64,000 nt of DNA. It comes from Saururus chinensis. Its lineage: Eukaryota; Streptophyta; Magnoliopsida; Piperales; Saururaceae. Positions 32,066-44,349 of this stretch are shown here, in pieces. The position numbers and the translations under genes were made by a program. Position 1 is the first letter of the stretch. Every line of letters starts with the position of its first letter. The DNA lies in the NCBI GenBank assembly GCA_035235625.1, contig CP141140.1:26432685-26496684 (forward strand), written 5' to 3'. Under the pieces are notes generated by a model. It saw only the letters and a list, made by a program, of their open reading frames with translations. It made no database searches and was not told the DNA's origin.

Positions 32066-33668
32066 AAGGAGTTTCTCATAGTCTATTTCATTATGAGCCT
32101 CGCGAAACTCCACATGAAATATATTGCTATTTAAGATTAACATCAAACACACCTGCTTGTTATTGATATTGACACTAATATATAGTAGCACGTGTCATTA
32201 ATTTCATAGATAAACGACTCCCGTAGCATGTGTCATTAATTTCATAGATAAACGACTCCCGTGCATAACTCACACTAAGCTCATTTTAAGTGTGGAGTTG
32301 GAAAAACTCTCCCAAGTGGTGACGGACATCTGCCCTGTCTTGTTCTAATGGTATTGTCGTCCGGAGGTTGAAGAGAAGAGGTGAAGGAAGAAGGGGAGCC
32401 ATCAGAATGTGTCTTCTTTATTATTTTTCTTTGTTTATATAGAGGAATTTTTAGATGTTTATTTTTTACAATATTGGCCAAGTTAATATCGAATACCAGA
32501 CCAGCTTGACTGGTGGAACTAGACCTAGTCTTCTTTTTGGGTTGTTCCTTCTAATTGTACTTTCACATTGAATCAAGTGGAATGCCCAGGCAACCGATGA
32601 AAATTGTGACCTGGCCACTAGTCCAGGGTGGTACGTGGGTCAATTTTATAAAAACACTATTGGAGTCTAGTTGACCTAGTCCAGTGCAATATGTGAATTT
32701 AAGATCTTTTTTTATGAGAATTACCATAATATCTTTAATTTAAAAAATCAATTTTAAACTACAAGATGATGACCTCTTAAATATGCATGAATTAAACTAT
32801 TTGTACACAATGATTTAATATAAAAACTCATTTTAACATGAATCTATCACATATGAATATGTAGAAGAATTTTTACATTGAAACCTAACAGAGAAAAAAT
32901 CATGTAAATACTCTAAGCCAATTAACTTACATACTCCAACATTGTCTTACTATAAACTCATTTCTAGATACAATGACTATCAACTCCTTGGTACTTTTGA
33001 ACCTCATTTGTTCCTCCTTTTTTAATAGCAACCTTTGACTCTTAAAATTTTAATCAAAGTCCCATCTTTATTTGCTTCACCTTCAACATCTTCTTTATCT
33101 TCAATGATATAGATCCTTGTGTGATGATGTAAATTATTAGTTCTCACAAACTCACCAACTTAATTCGTAGAACAACCATGGATAAAGTTTTCACATTTGA
33201 TTGAAATAATCCTTCAATAAGCTTAAGGTGTAGCTTTAGAGGATATTCACAATTTGTGAGTAGGCTTATATAATATTCTAATTCAGTTCTCCACTATGTT
33301 CAATTAGGAAAAAAATTCCACTTGTAATGTCCTAACTTAGGTAAAACCATGTGAATCTCAATCAATCATCTACTACCCAATCGATCAACTAACCTATTGT
33401 CTTCTATTAACCTTATGTTGACCGATCTCTTATGTTGTTTGATTAATCACTAAGACTACTATCTATTGTTGATTGATTGCTTCACCATCTGGTGATTGAG
33501 ACCAATCAATCGTCTAAGAATATTCAATCGATCACTCAAGATTATTTTGCAAAATTAAGTGATTCAATGTTTCCTTTCACCACCTAACACTCTCTTCACT
33601 CATATACTTATTTATTTATTTCCTTAAGAAATGCATTCACAATTTTATACCTAAATAAACATTGTATT
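32066..33668. other. AT-rich DNA without a recognised gene
   Basis: No supported coding region. Contains the tandem duplication at 32183 and, at 33360-33550, a stretch rich in GATTGATT and ATCGATCA words. A 66-codon minus frame at 32281-32481 shows no family motif. Confidence 0.55.
32183..32262. repeat. Two near-identical 38-41 bp tandem copies
   Basis: GTCATTAATTTCATAGATAA followed by ACGACTCCC occurs twice with a 41-bp period. Confidence 0.8.
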
Positions 33669-34958
33669 TGCCACGACCCAGATTTTTGATACCCTTTTTA
33701 ATAATTCACATGCAATAAATAATGAGAATTTTTTTTAATACAAAGCAAACAATCCAATTAAATACCTGTCATGATAATTGGGATTCACAAATACGATTAT
33801 CAAAACATATGATATTACTACACACGCCAAAAGTCCATAAATAGTAGGTTAACCTAATAAGAACAAGTCTGTCATCAATTTTGAAATAAATAACTAAGTA
33901 AAGGTGGCTCTTACACCTATACTTATAATTACTTACAAAATTGTAGAAGTAAGAAACTTATCTCACTAATATAATGTTGTCTTCAATCCCCCATCGATGA
34001 TCCTGGTCTTGCAAGTACTTGTTTGAAGAACTTGCAACCAATAAGACCAAACAACAATGGAAGATCACCTTCCTCAAGAGGAGAGTTCCCAAAAGAACAA
34101 AATATTTTACTACAATTGCCACTAGGTGGCACAATCAGCCCAGCCCGTACTGCCATGGCCGAAATGGCAAGGCAAGGCCATCATGGGATGAACCTTAGTA
34201 GCCAGGCTGCACACAAACCTCGCCAGCATGTGCTGGGCTAGAGCATGGTTGTCTTGTGTACGATTGGCTTGTACACTTTTGGATTGAGGATGCAGTGGCC
34301 CTGTTGGCAGTTTGTCATTACTGCCTTTTGTAGCCAGGTCCTCCCCCCTCAAAGGTGAATCTTTTGCCTGTTCAATCAATTATACATTGATAACATATTT
34401 TAGTTGAAAATTAATATCATCAAAGTATAATTAAACTAAAGGTTAAACATTCTACCTCGCCAAAAAACCATTGTTTGAGCTCACTCTTCCCTGACTCCAT
34501 TGCCAACAATACTCACGGGAAAACTCCCTACTAGCTCCTCTCAAAAACCCAAGGTAGGTATATATAATTAATAGGGATTAGGGTTCCTAATCCTTGAAAA
34601 ATTTTAGGCCAACTCAACCTCTATTGGTAACCCAATTGGGCCTCCTAAACCCATTTCTCATTACTTTAGTTAACTAGGCCCGCATAGTGCACTAAATGAT
34701 CCAATTTCACGTCTAATTTTGGTAAACGGGTACTACATGTCATGTTCAACTTTAAACAATCATATCTCCCTCATCTGAACTCTGATTTATGCATACTTAG
34801 TGGCATTTTGAAGCTCTTTACATCTATTTCTAATTTCATAAGCCTTATTCTAAATTCCTTCTATTTAGGAAGTTATCTTATTGATAAAGTCAAGGGGTCA
34901 AAATCACTATTTTCTATGTGGCCAAGTTTAAGAACCTAAGAAAATCCTAGATATTATA
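33669..34958 (-). mobile_element. Solo LTR related to the long gypsy LTRs (1.3 kb)
   Basis: On the minus strand it runs from TATAATATCTAGG (TG likely mutated) to GGGTCGTGGCA. Its end and internal blocks (a segment with GGAACTCTCCTC and TTGTTGTTTGGTCTTATTGG) parallel the end of the 3.7-kb LTR at 25058. TATATATA at about 34558-34565 lies roughly 400 bases from the LTR start, as expected for U3. No coding sequence. The flanks do not give a clear target duplication. Confidence 0.65.
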
Positions 34959-35644
34959 ATATCCTTCAAATGCTCTTGAATCTTTGACCTCAAATCTTCA
35001 AAGAAACATACTGTTTCAATGTTTTGTCTTTCAATTTTGAAAAGTGACCCTTATCATTAATTTAACCAGTCTCCTATATTCAAATACACACAAGTACTAA
35101 CATAATTTTGATTTTGAAATTAAGTCAACACAGTACTTTTACACATATGGTCTAACACGATATCAAACACTAATTCGAATATTAAAGCCTAAGTTTGTCA
35201 AACTTATGTAACATTCTTTTAATTTGCAACTGTGTCGAAGGAATGAAATTGACTTTTTTCCAACATTTAAACATGATTAGGCTTTTACCTCTTTCTTCCT
35301 CTTTCTACGTCCTTAGGGTGCTATAGTCCTAAAAAAACATGATTTAATGGGATTGCTATAGTTGTGAACTTCCTAAAGACTTGATTTCGTGGCATTCATA
35401 GATTTGGTTGAGTCGTCCTAGCTAGGGCAAATCAAACCCGAACCCATTTGGGTCAATGGTGCTCGAGAAGGCACCACGATCCAAAATGTTGGCAATTTAC
35501 ACAAAATGGGCCAACGTGTAATATCAGAATTCAAAATGTTGACAAACTTGAACTTGCCCAACTTACTAAAGAGCCCGGCCTTAGCAATAGATCCCACTCA
35601 GTTCAAGTTTGATGTAATTCAAGGTCTACAAATGAGGAACGTAA
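34959..35644. other. Repeat-derived DNA, no gene recognised
   Basis: No coding feature. The right part (from about 35400) contains GGTCAATGGTGCTCGAGAAGG and looks like LTR or leader sequence of the adjacent gypsy fragment, but its limits are unclear. Confidence 0.45.
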
Positions 35645-36720
35645 GGGAAAAGGGGAGAGAAGAAGAAAGAGCAAACTAGCAAAATTAATTAAACTAATTC
35701 CTGGATTCCCATTGATTGATCAGCACATGGCTGTCACTACAATTTATAGGAGAGATATAAATTAATCCTACTAGCATAAGAAAACTAATCCTAGTCTATT
35801 TCAATATAATCAAAATATTAAATTCTATTTAATCTAGGGAAGTTGAAATATAGTTCTAATTAGGGTGGGATATAACATTCCACCACTGCTTCCACTAGGC
35901 TGTGTCCTCAAGTCCAAGAAGTATCTATACTCTCATTGACTACAAACTGTTGGAGAACCCAAGTATACATCAGTTGAGGTCGCTGAATAATGTGCAACTT
36001 ATTCAGAGGTTGAGCAATAATGTGGCACTTGACTCCATCAATTTTGAAGGTCATGTGCATGCGTTCATAGTATGATTCAAATTTGCACAAAGTGCGCAAC
36101 CAATCCATGCCAAAAATGATATTTGCCCCCTTGATAGGCAGGACATAGAAATCAAGTGTGATAATAAGGCCTTGAGCAAGCAGACACGCCTTACGACAAA
36201 CCTCCATATTGCAAAGCTTTGCACCATCTCGTATCATAACATCAAAATTAGGACATGTTGTTTCTCCATTTCGCCATTAATGCGTATAATGTTGGGAGCA
36301 TTGCCACCTTCACAGGCATGAAAGGACAAATATAGGTTCACATTATTCACCAAGGTAGCTAGGGCAAGGTCAAACTTAGCCACAAGGGATATTTTAGAGA
36401 AAATGGGAGAGAAGAAAGAAGTGCAAACTAGTAAAATTAACTCAACTAATTCTTGGTTTATTATTGATTGATCAGCAAATGGCTATGCACTAGAATTTAT
36501 AGGAGATTTATAAATTAATCCTACTAGCATCATTGATTGATTAGCACATGGTTGTGCACTACAAATTATAGGATAGTTATAAATTAATCCTACTAGCATA
36601 AGAAAACTAATCCTAGTTTAAATGTAATCTAATATTCAAAATACTAAATCCTACTTAATCTAGGAAAGAGACTAATTTAGGAAAGCTTAAATCTAATCCT
36701 AATTAGGGTGGGACATAAAT
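35645..36720 (-). mobile_element. Deleted gypsy element with LTR-like direct repeats
   Basis: Two direct repeats (35645-35877 and 36395-36720) share GCAAACTAGCAAAATTAA, AATTAATCCTACTAGCATA and a TAATTAGGGTGGGA end. Between them lies a minus-strand gypsy protease fragment. In minus sense the left repeat begins TGTTATATCCCACCC right after a purine-rich GGAAGCAGTGGTGGAA, consistent with a polypurine tract and 3' LTR. Most of gag-pol is missing. The right repeat has an internal duplication of about 90 bp. Confidence 0.65.
35908..36394 (-). pseudogene. Gypsy aspartic protease-region fragment
   Basis: Minus-strand translation includes INGEMEKQHVLIL, FYVLPIKGANIIFGMDWLRT and MHMTFKIDGVKCHI, the order found in gypsy retropepsin-like domains (LPIxGADVVLGVxWL). 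The catalytic DSG region around 36245 is not intact. No RT or integrase follows; the next sequence is the LTR-like repeat at 35877. Confidence 0.65.
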
Positions 36721-38714
36721 GTCACGCCTTGAATTTTCTCAAATTCATTTTCTAAATGAAATCCAGCATAAACAAAAATTTTATAAAATCATTTGTCATT
36801 CTTTAGACAAATATGTCATTCCAAGGTGTGACTGACTCATTTCAAATATAAGGATAATCAATCGTCATGTCTTTATATATATATATATATATAAGACACA
36901 ATAAAAATTATAACCAAATCTCACAGGGTCTTGCTTATGTACATACCAATCAGCATCATACACACAACTATGAGTAATTGGTACTCTTGTGCCTATGTTT
37001 TATAAATTACACACAACAACTAGAAATCACTAATAAGTTCAGAGAATAAATCCTGCATAGATCTAGGATACTCACATCCTTCCTTCGCGCAAGTGTCCCA
37101 CCCACTATTCTTTTGAAGGACCTACAACAGATGCTGAGTATACGAATATACCTAGCGGGATGATTAAACAAGAACTAGAATACTACAAGAATCACATCTT
37201 AATTACATTCCAAAGAGAAGATATAGTGCAATGTCATTATCATTAGAAGCATAATAAATAAGCATGCATCTTCAATTCTTTTCAATATATCATGACAATC
37301 ACTTAGAAGTCTCCAACTTCTTAAGCAAGAGTCGTAGGTTCTATGTGAAATGGTCTTTGGAGTACAGTCTTGCCTCATGCGACTATGAGCTACCTACATT
37401 TTAACTCCCGATACTCTGAAGTCTGCTCGCCTCATCCACATTATGAAGTTAAGGCCCATAAAGGCTCATGGATTAAAGTGGTTGAAGTTCTAACTTCTAT
37501 GATCACCAAAACCTCCTGTATTGTGTTGCATTGGGCTAGTCATTTTTAATGCTCTAGTCCATTCATCCGGGTCAGTTATGCAGTTCTACAGAACTCCCAA
37601 GCTTAGAGAGCTAGAAGACCCTAGTCCTTTGTCATACCAGACCCTTCCATCGATATGGCTAAAGACTCACTTGAGGAGCCAAGGCATTGAGGGTTCCTCT
37701 GACCTCAAATGACAAAAGACATCATTGTTGGGTACGATCCATCACAAGGATACTCATATGCAGATGTGCATGTACCATCACACATAATTGCAACTTTATG
37801 CAGAGAATAACATGCTATTAAAATTATTGGTGGATTTTGGTAGTTCCCAACATACAAGTCAAGAGAAAGGATCAAATGATCTTTCCTTGCAAGAGATAGA
37901 GAATAACTTTTTTTTTGTATGGGATGACCTTCTCCTAATTAATCATGACTACTCTTTACAATTTGGAGTAGAGTAGTGGTGATTAATTAAATTTTGAAAC
38001 TCTTCGATTAAATGGTAAAATGAAGTAGACAACTTGGAATTTATGAGAATTACGAGGAGATGTGGTTACAATTGCAAGAGATAGAGAAGAACCTTTTTTT
38101 ACGTGTGGGACGATCTTCTCTTGATTAATCAAGACTACTTTTTACAATTTGGAGTAGATTAGTGGTGATTAATCAATTTTTGAAACCCTTCGATTAAATG
38201 ATAAAATAAAGTAGACAATATGAAGTTGATTAAAATAAGAAAATGAGAATTGCCAGGAGAAGTGGCTACAACTTTTTAGTTAAAAAAAATAAAACATAGA
38301 AACTCCTTTTGAAAGATGAGAGCTCCCTTGTACAACTTCTTCTTCCTTCATGTCAATTTTTATTTTTCTTCCAATCCCTTGAGCTTCTTCAACTCTCAAA
38401 AGGTCAAAGCTTTTGAAATTTCTGGACGTCTTTTGGAATGTGAAGGACTTCAAAATTTATTTTTGAAACTTCCTTAGATTTAAAGGCCAAAAGCCCCTCC
38501 TTATGAAAAGGAAGGGGTATTTATAACATTGGGGTTGTATAGTTAAGCAAATGAATGGATGATGGGTTGGAGGGGTAGTTCATGGAAAGGGGAGAGTGAA
38601 TTAGTGGGATGAGTTGAAGGGGTAGTTCACGGGAGGTGGAGAGTGCCTTAGTGGGAAGTAGAGAATGTGGTGAGGGCAGTTTTGAAAGCAATGGGTAAAA
38701 GTCCCGATATTATA
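36720..38714 (-). mobile_element. Solo LTR, about 2.0 kb
   Basis: Read on the minus strand from TATAATATCGGGAC (38714) to AAGGCGTGACA (36720). The start resembles that of the LTR at 34958 (TATAATATCTAGG). TATAAATA on the minus strand at 38525-38518, about 190 bases in, fits a U3 TATA box. Contains a 185-bp tandem duplication. No gag-pol and no confirmed target duplication. Confidence 0.6.
37887..38270. repeat. 185/199-bp tandem duplication
   Basis: Copies 37887-38071 and 38072-38270 both start TTGCAAGAGATAGAGAA and share ACAATTTGGAGTAGA and CTTCGATTAAATG blocks. The second copy has an extra short insertion near its end. Confidence 0.85.
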
Positions 38715-38833
38715 CCTTTGACTTGGTCCCCCCCACTTCATCCATCTCTTTACACATTTATCATTTCATTCATTTTTACATTGTACTTTTTTTTATAGAG
38801 TAGGGGATCACGAGCTTCAGAGCTTTGACTTAG

Positions 38834-41290
38834 TGTAACGCTTGAGATTTTTCATCACATTTTCTTTAAAATTCATGGAAGATTTTTGCAATATAGCGGT
38901 TGTAAATCAGGAAAAATGACGAATACAAAACTTGTGAAAGCAATTTTATAATTTTAAACATCACACATTTGTTTTTCACATACAAATTTTTACTCATTCA
39001 ATCAAATATCATACGGCCAAACCAAACATCGTCAGGCACTACTAAAAAATAAACGTACGAATAAATTTATATGATCGTAGACTTTAAACACAAATCTCTC
39101 TCAGGCATCCCTACGTGCAAGTCCCATAATAGTCCACACTCTAATCCAATTTACAAGTCCAGAAAGAATAAACACTTTAATTCTCATCTCACCCAATATA
39201 AGAGATCGTGACACAAAATAATACTTGCAATGAGTCAAAAATATACCTGAGTCAAAGGGAATCAATCCACTGTGAAAACAAGAATTCATCTCTAGGAGCT
39301 CTCCATCAGAAACCTGTAAAAGCCTCCTGAGCAATGGGGCTAAAAAGTAGGGTAATAAGTATTTTCTATACTCAGTAGGAAAATACTTAGTAGGGGAGTT
39401 CTAAATAATGAACTCAATAAGTCCATACATAGATGCGTTCATGCGACTCAAACATGAAGCAAGTAGACATATAATTATCATGCGCATACGCATACAATCA
39501 TGTCAAATACATATCATCAAACAAATCTTACACATACACTTTTAATGAGAGTCTTACAAACTTACTCGTATAATCGTATGCTTACTCATACATCTTACAT
39601 ATACTTGTACGACCTTACTTGTACAATCTTACACATCCTCGTATGACCTTACTCATATAGTTTTACTCATACAACCTTACTCGTATAGTTTTACTCATAC
39701 GACCTTACTCGTACAGTCTTACTCATAAACATGCGCTTACAGTCTTACTCAGAATCATACTCTTATAGTCGTGCTTAAAATCATACTCTTACAGTTGTGC
39801 TCAGAACCATACTTTTAAAGTCTTACTCAAAATCATACTCTTACAGTTGTGCTCAGAATCATACTCTTACTGTCTTACTAAGAAACTTACACTTACTCAG
39901 AAACATATATACTCACTTATACAATCGTACACATACTATCGACCACTGAAGCTCATTACCATTAATAAGCTCTAGTGTTGAAATGGAAAAGAATGCCACT
40001 AGGGCATCACCTTAACCTCCAGGGGGTGACTAAAAGCCATGGACTTTTCTGAAGGCAAGGCACACCATTACTCATGGGGCACATGATCAAATAGGTAAGA
40101 GCAGTTCCATGATACAACTTACCTGAGCGCACAAATATAAACACCCACACATAAGGGGTCATACAATTGCCCACACTAGGGGTCTTATAGTGCCAGTGCC
40201 ACTCTTGGGTAGAAATCATACAGTGCCACTCATTGGCAGAATCATACAACGCTCTCAATAGAGCATCAAACATCTAGGTCTAATACTGCACACTGACCAT
40301 ATCGAAAACATACATTGCTCTCAACAGAGTATTTGTACTCAATACAGCACACAGACAACATCCCGTAGGATAAACACCATGGCAAGACATGAGAAATGCT
40401 CAGCCGACTCATTATCTGCTAGCTCAAACACGGAACTTAATCTATCGAAACCCTCAAGACTCAAACTCACAACGCTATCATTATTTTTTCTTATAATTTA
40501 AGTTTGAATTAAGTAAGTTATGTGGTACAATTATGCCACAAAGATTCTCAAACATATAGTGCTCCACTGATCAAACCGAAGCTGACCTCACTTAACCCGT
40601 CCAACTCACAACATAACTTACTATACACCAAAATCTTACATATTCATATAATCTCTACCATCCACCTTACTATCAAAACATCTTACTCGACAATCATCAA
40701 ATTGACCTCATCATAACTAACCCCAGTTATCACCCTCTTACTTATACCTCGCTTATTATACTTACTTTTCACTTCACAATTTATATTTTATGTTTGTACA
40801 ATTATGCAATACTCTTACTGTCTAACAATTCCCCCAACATACGCTCTAATCCAAACCAATCCACTCAATTCCTTGCCCATCACACTCATATCCTCTATCT
40901 TCTTCATACGCTTTCACATCCATATGCAACTCCATACCAAACCCTCTGTCACCTCTTATTATTCATCGCCTGAACTTCTGCCCATACACAGTCCACATAT
41001 GTAACGTACCAACATACATGCTAGCCATCACTAACACATACATAATACACATACATAGCATACTAACATATTCGCTAGCCATTACTAGCGCAAACATATT
41101 CCACATAGAGAAAATATGCTTACCACTCACATACATATCATATGCATTTCAATGTGGCATAATTCATTCCCTTACATCATGCAAACTGATAATGATTTAA
41201 CATGCAAAGCATTGAATCATACAATCCTAGCATGCTGCTACACATTTACAGTATGTTATCATAAAATTACGAGTTCAAAGCTCCCCTAGC
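38834..41290 (-). mobile_element. LTR-like gypsy sequence (right border uncertain)
   Basis: The left border TGTAACGCTTGAG (reverse CTCAAGCGTTACA) looks like the end of another minus-strand gypsy LTR. The interior is non-coding with a Del-type flavour: CTCTCAATAGAGCATC and tandem TTACTC repeats. I could not find the right border; the sequence character changes around 41290. Confidence 0.45.
39550..39930. repeat. Degenerate minisatellite (TCTTACTCATAC-type)
   Basis: Repeated words such as CCTTACTCGTA, CATACTCTTACAG and TGCTCAGAATCATACTC run through about 380 bp, with unit sizes near 20 and 40 bp and many variants. Confidence 0.75.
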
Positions 41291-42018
41291 TAGTAATCTA
41301 TGATGTTTGATGGCGAGCACATGACGGTGGCATCAGCAGAGGCAGGGGCGAGTTGGCAGCCAAAAGCATTGCCAAGTTGAGAGAGATGTCGTCTCGAGGG
41401 TTTAGGAAATGGCGGAAGTACTCATGGCTAAATGGGTTGACACAAATCAATGTGGCAAAATCAGCAATCCACAGAGGCACACTAGGGTTTCCGGGAGAAA
41501 GGTCATGCCAACATAAGTGGTTGTGCGACTAGAAGTTGTGGATGTACTCATTGAAGGTCAGCCAATGGCTGAGAAGTACTGGGTCGGCCGCAAAACATCA
41601 AAATCAGCCACAAATAGCACCAAATAGTGGAGATTTTGTATCATCGAGGGCCCACAAAAGGGAGAAGGGCATGGGGCGATGCTCGAGGACAAAGTAGAGG
41701 TGGAGGAGGGCTCTAGTGTCAAATCCACTCAGTAGCATAGCCATCCGACGGTCAGACGGCGCAAAAGCGGTGCCTAAACCTTGAAATGCATGCGTGGACA
41801 CATGCACATGCGGCCAAAAAGGACCTCTCTAGGGGAGATGGGTCGGATGGTGGTGGCCCAAGGGCAACTAAGCTAGGGCTAGGAGGTGGTGGCTGACTAA
41901 AATGACAATGACATCGCCGATCACCACCCACACCTAAAACCAATGGTGCGGGCGACAGTGCATCTCGCACATAAAAGAGGGATGATGACAATAAAGCAAT
42001 GTCTACCATTTTGACTTT
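41291..42018. other. Higher-GC, non-coding DNA between LTR and copia fragment
   Basis: No supported gene. Short minus-strand frames (41298-42021) have no family motif. It may be unidentified LTR or leader sequence. Confidence 0.4.
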
Positions 42019-43511
42019 CATGGAACATAAGATTGAAAGGCTATTTGAGAAGTATAAAACTACCAGAGAGATGTTGGAAGCAGTGTGTAAGGTATGGGGG
42101 GCAAACTGAAGCTCATAAGAGGATGCTATACTCTAAGTATCAAAACTCCAGGATGAGGGAGGGAGATGATGTAAATGAGCACCTGAGTGCAATGACCATC
42201 ATTGCTGATGACCTAGAGACACTGGAGGACCCCATCTATAAGGAAATCCAAGTGTTAATAGTGTTGAACAGCCTTCCCAAATCTTGGGAGAGTGTAGTGA
42301 TCTATCTGAATATGAGTGACCAGAAAATCACAATGGAGACTTTGACTGCCAAGCTAAGGCTTGAGCAAGAAAGGAGGAACTATGTGAAGGCTTTTGAGAG
42401 TGCTGCTACTGTCAACCTGGTACACAACTCTGGCGGGCGCAAGAAAGGTGGACAAGGGTCTGGTCCCTCTAAGAAAGCTTTCAAGAAGAAGGGGAAAAAG
42501 CCTTATAAAAAGGGCACTGGAAAAAGGAATAACAAACCCAAATGTGCATGTTTCAAGTGTGGCCAGATGGGTCACTTTAAGGCTAACTGTCCCCAGAAGG
42601 ATAACCATTTAAGCAAGGACAAGGGCAAGAGCAAGGACATCATTTGTGTTGTCTCTGAAGTGATGCTTGCTGACATCAAGGAGAAGATTTGGTTGCTGGA
42701 CTCAGGAGTTATTGTACATGTTTCCCACTCTAGGGGAACCAAGGGCGAGATGGTCAATATAATTCCTGGCCAGAACAAAGTCTTCATGGGGAACAACACG
42801 TACTGCAAAGTGGAGGCTATGGGGAGCTACATGATTCCTTTGAAGAATGGGTCCAACCTAGTCCTAACAGATGTACTCTTTGCTCCTTCCATCAAAAAGA
42901 ACCTGATTTCAATCCCTGTTTTGACCAAGAAGGGGTTTAAAGTTAGGTTCAAAGGGAGTAAGGCAACTGTGGGCAAGGGTGGGACGGTTTTATTTACTGT
43001 TTCTTTAGTTAATAGATTGCATTGCTTAGATGTAATGAACTCTATTGAATCTAATGAAATAAGCACTTCTGAGTATATTATTTTGTTTGTGGATGATGCC
43101 TTGCTTTGGCATATGCGCTTATGTGTGCCATGTAAATGTATACAAGCTACATAGGATGTCGAGCGCAAGGTTGTTACCCAAAATTTTCAAAGACCTACGT
43201 GTGTGTGAGGATTGCTTATCGGGTAAGATGAGCAGACAATCCTTCCAAAAGGGACAAAGGGCGAATGAACTCTTAGGGGTGGTACATTCTGATATCTGTG
43301 GGCCCCTGAATGTTAGACCCACAGAGGGATGACGTATTTTATTACGTTCATTGATGACTATTCAAGATACGGGTACATGTATTTAATAAACAGGAAGTCT
43401 TATGTCTTAGATAAATTTAAGAAATTTAAAGGTGAGGTAGAGACTCAGTTAGGCAAGAAGTCTGATGTCTTAGATAAATTCAAGGAATTTAAAAGTGAAG
43501 TAGAGACTCAG
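42019..43511 (+). pseudogene. Truncated copia element 'copia C': gag, protease, integrase N-terminus
   Basis: Gag begins near 42019 (HKIERLFEKYKTTREM), stops, then continues in frame: GDDVNEHLSAMTIIADDLE, VLNSLPKSWESVVIYL, a lysine-rich stretch, the CCHC knuckle CFKCGQMGHFKANC (about 42547-42590), protease IWLLDSGVIVHVSHS and LIS..L motifs, pre-integrase LWHMRL, GKMSRQSF and the integrase start LLGVVHSDICGPLNV, then ITFIDDYSRYGYMYL. The frame breaks at about 43090-43330. It ends abruptly in the integrase core with an internal 63-bp duplication and joins a gypsy gag. RT and LTRs are missing. Confidence 0.85.
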
Positions 43512-43527
43512 ATGAAGAGAAGGTCAT
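43402..43527 (+). repeat. 63-bp in-frame duplication in copia C integrase
   Basis: ATGTCTTAGATAAATT... recurs at 43402 and 43465, encoding DKFKKFKGEVETQ and DKFKEFKSEVETQ. Twenty-one codons are repeated; copia integrases normally have one such segment. Confidence 0.8.
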
Positions 43528-44340
43528 GGTGACGAGCTTGGATCTCGTGAGAGATGCTAAGCTATGGTGGTGGACCAAGTTGGAGGACAATGCTACAGTT
43601 GGGCGTCCTCCTATCTAAACTTGGTCCATGATGAAGGAGCTTAGAGAACAGTTCCTCCCAACAAACACAACATGAGTCACATGAGAATTGCTTAGGAAAT
43701 TAAAGCAAATAAGGACGGTTAAGGAGTATGTGAAGTAGTTCCAATTGCTCCTCCTTGACATTAAGCACATTACGGTGGAGGACAAGCTCTTCAAATTCCT
43801 AACAGGACTCCAGAGTTGGGCACAGAACGAGTCATGGAGGCAGAATGTTCAGGATCTCCCCTCAGCTATCACAGTCGTTGAACGATTGGTGGACTACAAG
43901 ACAGTCCATGACGCAAAAAATAGACAGGGTGTCTTCCTCTAGGGGCAGTTGCAGGCGCAACGGTAACGGATGCGGAGACGGATTCAAGGGCAAGAGGGGT
44001 GAGCAAGTTTACTCCAACAAAAACAAGGGTCTACCTTGTTTCATCTGTCAGGGCCCTCACTATGCCGAGGAATGCCCAAAGAGGGAGAAGCTCAACACGT
44101 TGGTGGGTGAGGACAAGTCTTCTTCGGACAGAGAGGAGATCACTACCCATATAAACCCGTTACAGATTGTTAGCGCTATCTGTAAGGAGAAGGTAGATTA
44201 TAGTGGGCTGATGTACGTAGATGTTATTTTGAATAAGCAGCCGATGCAAGCGATGGTCAACACCGGTGCTCTCTTAACCTACAAGTTCATAGTCTTTCGG
44301 CTCCCCAAGGGTGGGAGTTGTGTAGAGTTGCTCTCTTAAC
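43512..44340 (+). pseudogene. Gypsy gag and protease start, fragment
   Basis: Immediately after copia C the sequence reads as gypsy gag: VRDAKLWWWTKLEDNA, MKELREQFLP, VKEYV, FKFLTGLQSWAQNE, then a CCHC knuckle CFICQGPHYAEEC (about 44038-44080) and the protease region MYVDVILNKQPMQAMVNTGA, where Asn replaces the catalytic Asp of the usual VDTGA. Stops at 43618, 43738 and elsewhere mark decay. The 3' LTR at 45178 may belong to the same element. Confidence 0.8.
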
Positions 44341-44349
44341 CTACAAGTT
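44268..44349. repeat. 20-bp direct repeats flanking 42 bp
   Basis: GCTCTCTTAACCTACAAGTT occurs at 44268-44287 and 44330-44349. The protease frame ends at the second copy; the arrangement could reflect a local duplication or repair at a deletion joint. Confidence 0.8.

Noticed and set aside
32281..32481. 66-codon minus frame
   Set aside because: No motif, no context, and length expected by chance.
39550..39930. Repeat array considered as CRISPR-like
   Set aside because: Units are contiguous and degenerate with no unique spacers, in a plant genome; it is a minisatellite.
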